From Pseudomonas sp. N3-W (lineage in GTDB: Bacteria > Pseudomonadota > Gammaproteobacteria > Pseudomonadales > Pseudomonadaceae): a DNA stretch of 64,000 bases. The position numbers and the translations under genes are program-made. Below the pieces are notes generated by a model. That model was not told the DNA's origin, ran no database searches, and worked only from the letters and a program-made list of their open reading frames with translations. This document shows positions 55,512-63,134 of the stretch, in pieces (position 1 is the first letter of the stretch; each line of letters starts with the position of its first letter). The stretch is taken from contig NZ_CP103965.1 in NCBI RefSeq assembly GCF_024970185.1, positions 2,972,001 to 3,036,000 of the forward strand, read 5' to 3'.

Positions 55512-55575
55512 GTTCTGCGTACCGACTGAAGCACGTGTGTGGTGCACGACACTGACAAAAACAGGATGAGGGAAC

Positions 55576-56445
55576 ATGGATCAATTGGCACTCAAGGCAA
55601 TCGAGCGTATCGCTGCTGAACGGCGCGCGCCCTATCACAGCATCGCCGTTGACCGCATCACGCCGATCATCGGCGCCGAGGTCAGCGGCGTTGACCTGTC
55701 GCAGCCGCTGAACGAAGAACAGCTTGCAGAAATCCGCCGCGCTTTTCTGGAGAACCACGTACTGGTGTTCCGCGACCAGCACCTGACGGTAGAACAGCAC
55801 AAAGCCTTTGGCCGCCTGTTCGGCGAGCTGCGGGCCTTGCCGGTGGAGGATATTGACGGCGACGACCCAGAGCTGGTGGTGATCCGCGCCAACGCGCAGT
55901 CGCGCTACGTCGCCGGCGAAACCTGGCACACCGACGGCACGGCTGATGTGGCGCCGTCCTTGGGATCGATGCTGTACGTCAAGGAAACCCCGGCCATCGG
56001 CACCGGTGGCGATACGCTGTTCGCCAACATGCACCTGGCGATTGAAATGCTGTCGCCTGCGATGCAGCAGTTTCTCGGTGAGTTGACCGCTATCCATGAC
56101 GGCGAGATTCCATGGAAGGGCTATCAGCCACCCGCCAACCTGCCCAAGACCGAACACCCGGTGGTGGTCCGCCACCCGGAAACCGGGCGCAAGTCGCTGT
56201 TCGTCAACTCCGGATTTACCTCGCACATCGTGCAACTGTCCGGGGGCGAGAGCCAGATGCTGCTGAACATGCTGTTCGACCTGGTGGCCCGCGAACCAGT
56301 CCTCAGTTGCCGAGTACACTGGTCGCCCAACACCCTGGTGTTCTGGGACAACCGCTGCACCCAGCACCACGCCGTCTGGGACTATTTCCCGCATTCGCGG
56401 TACGGCGAACGCGTGACGATCCTGGGAACACGGCCACAGCCTTGA
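55576..56445 (+). CDS. TauD/AtsK-family Fe(II)/2-oxoglutarate dioxygenase
   Basis: The 289-residue protein has the iron triad His118 and Asp120 in WHTDGT plus His264 in NRCTQHHAVWDY, and a 2-oxoglutarate Arg near 279 in GERVTI. GAGG lies before the ATG. The family includes taurine dioxygenase and AtsK, an oxidative alkyl-sulfate sulfatase of Pseudomonas, as well as NRPS tailoring hydroxylases. The sulfatase-rich locus favours an AtsK-like role and adjacency to the NRPS operon favours tailoring; the REPIN between MbtH and this gene suggests separate transcription. Array 2 follows it. Confidence 0.88.
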   Translation: MDQLALKAIERIAAERRAPYHSIAVDRITPIIGAEVSGVDLSQPLNEEQLAEIRRAFLENHVLVFRDQHLTVEQHKAFGRLFGELRALPVEDIDGDDPELVVIRANAQSRYVAGETWHTDGTADVAPSLGSMLYVKETPAIGTGGDTLFANMHLAIEMLSPAMQQFLGELTAIHDGEIPWKGYQPPANLPKTEHPVVVRHPETGRKSLFVNSGFTSHIVQLSGGESQMLLNMLFDLVAREPVLSCRVHWSPNTLVFWDNRCTQHHAVWDYFPHSRYGERVTILGTRPQP

Positions 56446-56467
56446 AGCCGCACCCACACGGGGTCTC

Positions 56468-58766
56468 TGTCGAGCGCCAATTTTGTGTTCACAGAAGATC
56501 AACTGTGAGAGCTGGGCTTGCCCGCGATAGCGGTGGGTCATTGGGCAACGATGGTGACTGACACGGCCCCATCGCGGGCAAGCCCGGCTCCCACACTGGA
56601 CCGCTGTCGAGCGCCAATTTTGTGTTCACAGAAGATCAACTGTGGGAGCGAGCTTGCCCGCGATAGCGGTGGGTCATTAGCAGTGATGGTGGCTGACACG
56701 GCCCCATCGCGGGCAAGCCCGGCTCCCACACTGGATCGCTGCCGAACGCCGATTTTGTGTTCACTGAAGATCAACTGTGGGAGCCGGGCTTGCCCGCGAT
56801 AGCGGTGGGTCATCAGCAAGGATGGTGACTGATACTGCCCCATCGCGGGCAAGCCCGCTCCCACAGTGGATCGCGGTAGAACACCAATTTTGTGTTCACT
56901 GAAGATCCCCTGTGGGAGCCGGGCTTGCCCGCGATAGCGGTGGGTCATCAGCAAGGATGGTGACTGACACTGCCCCATCGCGAGCAAGCTCGCTCCCACA
57001 CTGGATCGCTGCCGAACGCCAATTTTGTGTTCACTGAAGATCCACTGTGGGAGCGAGCTTGCTCGCGATAGCGGTGGGTCATCAGCAAGGATGGTGACTG
57101 ATACTGCCCCATCGCGAGCAAGCTCGCTCCCACACTGGATCAGTGTCGAACATCAATTTTGTGTTCACTGAAGATCAACTGTGGGAGCCGGGCTTGCCCG
57201 CGATAGCGGTGGGTCATTAGCAACGATGGTGCCTGACACGGCCCCATCGCGGGCAAGCCCGCTCCCACACTGGATCGCTGCCGAACGCCAATTTTGTGTT
57301 CACAGAAGATCAACTGTGGGAGCCGGGCTTGCCCGCGATAGCGGTGGGTCATTCAGCAGGGATGGTGCCTGACACGGCCCCATCGCGAGCAAGCTCGCTC
57401 CCACAGTGGATCTCTGCCGAGCGCCAATGTTGTGTTCACTGAAGATCAACTGTGGGAGCCGGGCTTGCCCGCGATAGCGGTGGGTCATCAGTAAGGATGG
57501 TGACTGACACTGCCCCATCGCGAGCAAGCTCGCTCCCACACTGGATCTCTGCCGAGCGCCAATGTTGTGTTCACTGAAGATCACCTGTGGGAGCCGGGCT
57601 TGCCCGCGATAGCGGTGGGTCATTGGGCAATGATGGTGACTGACACTTCCCCATCGCGGGCAAGCCCGCTCCCACAGTGGATCGCGGTAGAACACCAATT
57701 TTGTGTTCACTGAAGATCCCCTGTGGGAGGCGGGCTTGCCCGCGATGGCGGTGGGTCATCAGCAATGATGGTGACTGACACGGCCCCATCGCGAGCAAGC
57801 TCGCTCCCACACTGGATCAGTGTCGAACATCAATTTTGTGTTCACAGAAGATCAACTGTGGGAGCCGGGCTTGCCCGCGATAGCGGTGGGTCATTGGGCA
57901 ATGATGGTGACTGACACTTCCCCATCGCGGGCAAGCCCGCTCCCACACTGGATCGCGGTAGAACACCGATTTTGTGTTCACAGAAGATCAACTATGGGAG
58001 CTGGGCTTGCCCGCGATAGCGGTGGGTCATTCAGCAGGGATGGTGACTGACACTGCCCCATCGCGGGCAAGCCCGGCTCCCACACTGGCTCGCTGCCGAA
58101 CGCCAATTTTGTGTTCACTGAAAATCCCCTGTGGGAGCCGGGCTTGCCCGCGATAGCAGTGGGTCATTGGGCAATGATGGTGACTGACACGGCGCCTTCG
58201 CGGGCAAGCTCGCTCCCACACTGGATCAGTGTCGAACATCAATTTTGTGTTCACTGAAGACCAACTGTGGGAGCCGGGCTTGCCCGCGATAGCGCTGGGT
58301 CATTTGGCAAGGATGGTGACTGACACGGCCCCATCGCGAGCAAGCTAGCTCCCACACTGGATCAGTGTCGAACACCGATTTTGTGTTCACTGAAGATCAA
58401 CTGTGGGAGCCGGGCTTGCCCGCGATGGCGGTGGGTCATTTGGCAATGATGGTGACTGACACGGCCCCATCGCGAGCAAGCCCGGCTCCCACACTGGATC
58501 GCTGTCGAGCGCCAATTTTGTGTTCACAGAAGATCAACTGTGGGAGCCGGGCTTGCCCGCGATAGCGGTGGGTCATTGGGCAACGATGGTGACTGACACG
58601 GCCCCATCGCGGGCAAGCCCGCTCCCACACTGGATCGCGGTAGAACACCGATTTTGTGTTCACAGAAGATCAACTGTGGGAGCCGGGCTTGCCCGCGATA
58701 GCGGTGGGTCATTGGGCAATGATGGTGACTGACACGGCGCCTTCGCGAGCAGGCGCGCTTCCACAG
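56468..58766. repeat. Array 2: 17 tandem ~136-bp REPIN units, reverse orientation of array 1
   Basis: Seventeen copies of TGTGTTCAC occur from ~56484 to ~58655, an average step of 135.7 bp. Each unit is the reverse complement of the array 1 unit: spacer, GGGAGCCGGGCTTGCCCGCGATAGCGGTGGGTCA arm, GATGGTGACTGACAC centre, then the CCCATCGCGGGCAAGC arm. The first arm is nearly constant while the second alternates between CGGGCAAGCCCG and CGAGCAAGCTCG forms. The array lies between two convergent genes. Frames in it are artefacts. Confidence 0.97.
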
Positions 58767-58790
58767 GTTTTGCATCCTGACGTACAGTCT

Positions 58791-59480
58791 CTACAAGCCG
58801 CGACTCAGCAGCTCTTCAACAATCAACCCACCAAACGCAACATTGCCATGCAACGGATCATCCACTTCGCAATACGCCGCCCGCTGAAAGCCACGGTCAT
58901 CATTCGCCGCTTCACGTACATCAATCAGCTCGATACCCAGCCCCTGCAACCGCTCAATCAGCAGTCTCTGCGCGGCCATGAACACCCGCGCATTGGACAT
59001 ATCGGGCACCCGCTGCGGCGGCAGCGCGGCGAACACCTTGAGCTTCATCGCAAGCGCCTGCTCATAGAAGGCCAATGCAGGCCGGGACAGGGTGTCGATG
59101 ATGGATTCAAACAGCGGCCCCTCAAGAAATCCGTTGTCGAATTCACCGTCCGGCGTCTGATAGCAGCTCCAGTTCGGCGCGGTAGCGAGATAGTGCAGGC
59201 TCAAGCCGATGGTACTCACCAGCGGCACCGAGACTTGCCCCAATCGCGGCACCTCAAGTTGCTCCAGCGCTTGGCGATACAGACGCTCCATCTCCCCATC
59301 CCGAAAAATCACGTCATCCGGCGCCAGACTAAAGAAGTCGACCCCAAAATCCCGGCCAGCCCCCAACGGACCGCCGCCGAACGGCACCTCACGGGCCTTC
59401 GCCGCCTTGCCGATCACGCCCGCATGGGAGTCGCCCAGCAGCAGAAATCTAGGCGTAGTAGTCGAGTACGGCGTCTTCAC
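58791..59480 (-). CDS. SGNH/GDSL-like hydrolase
   Basis: The start is taken as GTG 59480 with GAGGA eight nt upstream; the frame is open further but lies over the GSCFA gene. The 229-residue product opens with RFLLLGDSHAGVIG, the block I Ser motif of SGNH hydrolases, and near the end has DPLHGNVAFGG, matching the block V DxxH catalytic pair. It overlaps the upstream GSCFA gene by 32 bp, so the two are translationally coupled. Such proteins deacylate or transfer acyl groups on glycans or lipids; the substrate is unknown. Confidence 0.72.
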   Translation of the reverse strand: MKTPYSTTTPRFLLLGDSHAGVIGKAAKAREVPFGGGPLGAGRDFGVDFFSLAPDDVIFRDGEMERLYRQALEQLEVPRLGQVSVPLVSTIGLSLHYLATAPNWSCYQTPDGEFDNGFLEGPLFESIIDTLSRPALAFYEQALAMKLKVFAALPPQRVPDMSNARVFMAAQRLLIERLQGLGIELIDVREAANDDRGFQRAAYCEVDDPLHGNVAFGGLIVEELLSRGL

Positions 59481-60489
59481 AAACAAGGTCCTCGCTGGAC
59501 AGGGGCAGGGTGGGGGCGGTGCACGGCGTCTCGACCACGTGAGTGGGTTCAAGCCCGGCGAAAAACTGCTGCATGACGAACGCCACACCCTCAGGCGTGA
59601 CTTCCCGTTGATTGGGCTGGTAGAAGTCGCCCTTGAACGGCGTGCCGGTGATGATTTCGTAGGACGGAAAATAATCGATGTCGGGCAGGTCTTCACACAA
59701 CTGCCCGGCGACGGCGCGCAGTACCGATTTCGAGTAGGTCGTAGCACTCAGCGCATGCTGACCGGTGGCGGTCGCGGTCAGTGGCACTGGCGAAACGGTG
59801 AGCAACAGTCGCAGTTGCGGGTTCACCGAACGCATCAGCTCCAGCGCCTTGACCATCTCCCGATAAGTGTCGAGAAAACCGAAATTGCGAAAACCATGAA
59901 CCTGCGGATCGAAGCTGCCGCGCACGGTGCCAGGGCACACCGGATACAGCAGCGAGGTGCGGCGATGCTCCCAGGCTTCGGTCAAACCCAGGGTAAACAC
60001 AAACACCTTGGCGCGGCTGATGGCCGTGCGTATGGCCGCCAGCGTGGCATCGCGCGAGGCGAACAGCGCCTGCTCACTGGCAAAGCCCTCAGGCTCGACC
60101 GCTGGCCGAAACGGATCAAAAAATCGCCCGTCATGGCGCCAGGTTTCGGTCGGTGGCGGACACACATCCAGCGCCCATTCGAGCCACTGACGGAGCATCG
60201 CCGGCGTATACAAATTGCCGGTGCGGAAAGAAAACACCCCGTAGTTACGGGCCTTATATTCCGCTTGCGGCAGATCAGCAGGAGCCGGCTCAGCATCCAG
60301 CCAGTTCATGCCCCGCGCCACCAGCGCCCGGCCAATGTGCTGGGCAAAACAGGAGCCGGCAGTGACGATGACATCCTTGCTGCCGATCTCGAATTCGGGT
60401 GTCCACAGATCACTGATCTGCGACGCGGCCTTGTCGGCGACGGCAGTGCGCCAGAAGGCGCGGGGTGGCAGGCATTGATAGGGATTCAC
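59449..60489 (-). CDS. GSCFA-domain protein
   Basis: The 346-residue protein (GTG start at 60489, GGAG upstream) carries the name-giving motif VTAGSCFAQHIGRALVARG near residue 45. Other family-typical stretches are YGVFSFRTGNLYTP, VFVFTLGLTEAW and LLLTVSPVPLTATATG. GSCFA proteins are SGNH-related and their substrates are not established; some lie in glycan acylation contexts. It is paired with the smaller SGNH gene. Nothing in the sequence ties it to the NRPS operon. Confidence 0.88.
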   Translation of the reverse strand: MNPYQCLPPRAFWRTAVADKAASQISDLWTPEFEIGSKDVIVTAGSCFAQHIGRALVARGMNWLDAEPAPADLPQAEYKARNYGVFSFRTGNLYTPAMLRQWLEWALDVCPPPTETWRHDGRFFDPFRPAVEPEGFASEQALFASRDATLAAIRTAISRAKVFVFTLGLTEAWEHRRTSLLYPVCPGTVRGSFDPQVHGFRNFGFLDTYREMVKALELMRSVNPQLRLLLTVSPVPLTATATGQHALSATTYSKSVLRAVAGQLCEDLPDIDYFPSYEIITGTPFKGDFYQPNQREVTPEGVAFVMQQFFAGLEPTHVVETPCTAPTLPLSSEDLVCEDAVLDYYA

Positions 60490-60583
60490 GGTATCGGGGC
60501 TCCAGGGTCCAGGTCACAGGGAGTAAAGACCAGCTTGTTCGGTCGAGCACAGGGACAGCGTTGACGGCGGCAAAGCGGCCACA

Positions 60584-61099
60584 TCAGGTGATTTGATAGC
60601 GGTAGATCAGATCATCAAACCACCGATCACCAATTTGATAGGCCTGCGGCACACGCCGCTCAAACACAAAACCGCATTTCTCCAACACCTTGCAGGACGC
60701 GATATTGCCGTCAGTCACAGTCGACTCCAGCGAGTCCAGCCCGATGGCCGCGGCATAATCAATGATCGCCCGCCGCGACTCTGTACCAAACCCCTTGCCC
60801 TGATACTCCGGCAACAACAGACACCCCACCTCCGCATGCCCCGGCGACAAAATCCGAAAACCACTGACCCCCAGATCCTGCTCATTCGCCTTGTCGACCA
60901 CCACCAGACACAACCAATGATCCGACTGCGGCCCCCACGCCGGGAGGCGGTGATCAAACCCCTTGCGCACCTGTTCCTCGGCAATCTCGCCGAATACGAA
61001 TTGCATGGTTTGCGGTTCGGAATGCAGCCGCAGGAACAGCGGCCAGTCGGATTCGACCAGGGTGCGCAGGTGGAGGCGTTCGGTGTTGAGGGTGAGCAT
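60584..61099 (-). CDS. GNAT-family N-acetyltransferase (RimJ/RimL-like)
   Basis: The 171-residue protein starts LNTERLHLRTLVESDWP, as RimJ/RimL-type acetyltransferases do. It has the acetyl-CoA loop LLPEYQGKGFGTES and the tail NIASCKVLEKCGFVFERR. AAGGAG precedes the ATG by five nt. Acceptor unknown. Confidence 0.9.
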   Translation of the reverse strand: MLTLNTERLHLRTLVESDWPLFLRLHSEPQTMQFVFGEIAEEQVRKGFDHRLPAWGPQSDHWLCLVVVDKANEQDLGVSGFRILSPGHAEVGCLLLPEYQGKGFGTESRRAIIDYAAAIGLDSLESTVTDGNIASCKVLEKCGFVFERRVPQAYQIGDRWFDDLIYRYQIT

Positions 61100-61137
61100 C
61101 CGGTGCTCCTTGCACGGCGCAAAGGGGAGAGGGTTTT

Positions 61138-61473
61138 TTACTGGGTGTGGGGGGAAAGATCAATGAGTTGTAGGGGGGGATGGGTGAGGCCGGATAGCCA
61201 GGACTCGCAATGCTTGAGCATTTCGTGGTTGGTCATTGGGTGGGACATTGCTTTGTCGATTTCCAGGAATTTACCGACTCCGTTCTCTTTGTAGAAACTG
61301 AGCCAGTTGTTTCTGCCATCGTGTTCGATCATGAACGTCTGATCATGTCTTTTGATGCTTAACGACCAGGAAGAGAAAAAATCTGGATGGTCAGAAAATG
61401 CCGTTACCGCGAAGCCGTGGCGAGTGGCTATGTCAGAGAGGTCGGCTTGCTTCAATTTTTTGATCCTGATCAA
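61138..61473 (-). CDS. Small unknown protein, immunity-like context
   Basis: The frame gives 111 residues (KKLKQADLSDIATRHGFAV…, DGRNNWLSFYKENGVGKFLE, MTNHEMLKHCESWLSGL) with a TTG as the only plausible start and no good ribosome site. It is acidic-basic mixed and soluble, with no known family by eye. It follows the orphan frame at 61488-61745 in an AT-richer stretch behind an RHS toxin, so an immunity or leftover toxin-tip gene is possible. Confidence 0.5.
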   Translation of the reverse strand: MIRIKKLKQADLSDIATRHGFAVTAFSDHPDFFSSWSLSIKRHDQTFMIEHDGRNNWLSFYKENGVGKFLEIDKAMSHPMTNHEMLKHCESWLSGLTHPPLQLIDLSPHTQ

Positions 61474-61487
61474 AAGAGGGTGAGGTT

Positions 61488-61745
61488 TCAGTTTCTAAAG
61501 TAAAGCTCGTCCAGTTGACGTCTGCGGACCGCCAAATACTCTTCCCAAACTTTCGGGAAGTCTTCGTCTTCTGTAAAAGGGAAGGTCAGATAAATAGACT
61601 TTCCTAAGATACTTACATACTCGCGAGCGCGTTTGAAGGCGGCTTGTTCGTAAAGAGAAATACTCTCGTCGTAACCATCATGGCTATGATGGGCCCTGTG
61701 TGTTTTGTATAGTTTTAATGTTATGTAAGATACCAGGAAAGGAAA
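61488..61745 (-). pseudogene. Orphan coding-like frame without a start codon
   Basis: An uninterrupted frame of 86 codons with protein-like composition (ESISLYEQAAFKRAREY, YLTFPFTEDEDFPKVWEEY, QLDELYFRN then stop) has no ATG, GTG or TTG start and overlaps the end of the immunity-like gene upstream by 25 bp. It looks like the 3' part of a small toxin or immunity gene left after recombination. Confidence 0.45.
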
Positions 61746-62137
61746 TCATAGAAGCACTCCCATTTTGCACGATGTTTTCCGAGTAAAAAATCATCTCGAT
61801 GTTCAAGGCTGAAATCCAGGACTGCACCGCTATTTTTGTCATATAGGTAGCACCCCTCGCCTTGGACACTTGTTAGGCAGATGAGCTTTTCTGGAAGCTC
61901 CCATACCTCATGGATGAAGTTGGTGCCAATCGCTATGTCATCAACGATGTCGGATAACACTTCGTCAGAGGAGGTGCTTCTGAAGAGTGTGATTGTGTAA
62001 TTTAAAAAGAATTCCGATATTTCGGTGTCTAGACTGATTTTTAGTCTGTTTAGCGCTTCGATGACGGAGTTTTGGTCAGTTCTGTGGACGTTGCCAGGTT
62101 GATTTTCGATGAGTCTGATTAGGTGGTTCGGGATCAT
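61721..62137 (-). CDS. SUKH/SMI1-like immunity protein (paralogue of 62700-63134)
   Basis: The 138-residue protein shares a frame-long pattern with the gene next to the RHS toxin: MIPxxLxxLIExQ, HRxDxxSV at 20-25, FIHEVWELPE, ICLTSVQGEG, YDKNSG, DFLSWYLT. This suggests a duplicated immunity family of the SUKH/SMI1 type, small cytoplasmic proteins that bind and block cognate nuclease toxins. AGAGG lies upstream of the ATG. It is probably an orphan immunity gene guarding against a toxin tip no longer present here. Family assignment by eye is tentative. Confidence 0.7.
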   Translation of the reverse strand: MIPNHLIRLIENQPGNVHRTDQNSVIEALNRLKISLDTEISEFFLNYTITLFRSTSSDEVLSDIVDDIAIGTNFIHEVWELPEKLICLTSVQGEGCYLYDKNSGAVLDFSLEHRDDFLLGKHRAKWECFYDFLSWYLT

Positions 62138-62243
62138 TTCTGTTGCCTCTCACTGTCGAATTGTTAACGAGAGTAATCGAATGTGCATCGACTCAGTAGA
62201 GGGCTTTGAATGCAATCGCATGTGGGTGGGGCCAAGCTTACGG

Positions 62244-62671
62244 TTATTTATTCCATGATCGGACAAACTCATAAAAGTTGGAAGCAATAAAGTAGGCGTT
62301 GCCTGAGTCCGGATAAAAATCTCAACAGTAATAGAAGGTTTGTTGAGATTTAGACAAATTAGGTAGTCTCCTGCGTCCCTTGCGATGAGGGTTAGTCCTT
62401 CTGGAAGACTGGGAGTTTCTCCTCTTCGAGAATACCATGAGATTGTATGCGGGCTGACCTCTGACGAGAATGAAAAGAATTCGCTTATGCATGAGCTGTT
62501 GTCATTATAGGAAAATGCAGAGGTTTCTGGAGAAGCTTCGCCGGAGTATGTGACCAAATCAAAATATCATTTCGGTAAAACTACGCCAAGCAATTTTTGT
62601 ACTCGGGTGATCGTGTCGGTATCAACGGTGGAGTTTTGCTCAATACCAAAAGAACTCCAATCTAATTTCAT
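62244..62671 (-). pseudogene. SMI1/KNR4-family immunity gene with a nonsense codon and a frameshift
   Basis: The gene keeps a good ribosome site (GGGAG six nt before ATG 62671) and begins MKLDWSSFGIEQNSTV…QKLLGVVLPK, typical of SMI1/KNR4 proteins. Codon 35 is TGA where an Asp-Tyr-Phe run is usual. After that stop the same frame continues YFDLVTYSGEASPE…LPEGLTLIARDAGDYLICLNLNKPSITVEI. The family C-terminus (FYPDSGNAYFIASNFYEFV, ending RSWNK) then appears only in another frame, consistent with loss of one T in a T-run near 62320. Two independent lesions mean it is dead. Confidence 0.8.
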
Positions 62672-62699
62672 ATTACACTCCCATAGACATATGCCTTTG

Positions 62700-63134
62700 T
62701 TATTCTGCTGGCGAAAGATACCACGTGAGAAACTCAAAGAAACTGCCCCAGCGAGCAGGGATCAAGCCGGACACGAAGTTTTCTTGTTGAGCCAAGTCAA
62801 AATCCCAGACACAGCCGCTCAATTTGTCGAGGAAATATCCTCCCTCGCCTTGCAAGGAAGTAAAGCAAATATAGTTTTCTGGTATTTCCCATACCTCGTG
62901 GATAAACGTGGTTCCTCTCAGTACCTGTTGTGTGGGCTCCGCTACGTCTTTGATATATTCGTCAGACACATTGCTTTCAAAATTGGCGGGTTTATACTTA
63001 ATATAAATTTCCCCAAATTCACTGTCAGGAGATACTCCTAGTGCTTCGAGAGCAATTTCAACTGATTTTTTATCCGCCCTATGTATGTCGTCTTGCTGTT
63101 GCTCTATGAGAGTTGCTAGTTTTTCAGGGATCAT
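62700..63134 (-). CDS. SUKH/SMI1-like immunity protein adjacent to the RHS toxin
   Basis: The 144-residue protein overlaps the RHS stop by ATGA, the classic arrangement of a polymorphic toxin with its immunity gene. Its sequence (MIPEKLATLIEQQQDDIHRA, FIHEVWEIPENYICFTSLQG, YFLDKLSGCVWDFDL, FFEFLTWYLSPAE) is clearly related to the gene at 61721-62137. It should neutralise the C-terminal nuclease tip in the producing cell. Confidence 0.8.
   Translation of the reverse strand: MIPEKLATLIEQQQDDIHRADKKSVEIALEALGVSPDSEFGEIYIKYKPANFESNVSDEYIKDVAEPTQQVLRGTTFIHEVWEIPENYICFTSLQGEGGYFLDKLSGCVWDFDLAQQENFVSGLIPARWGSFFEFLTWYLSPAE

Noticed and set aside
58791..60489. One frameshifted GSCFA gene instead of two genes
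   Set aside because: The downstream frame has its own SGNH block I (GDSH) and DxxH, a GTG with a ribosome site, and the upstream gene ends cleanly, so two overlapping genes fit better.
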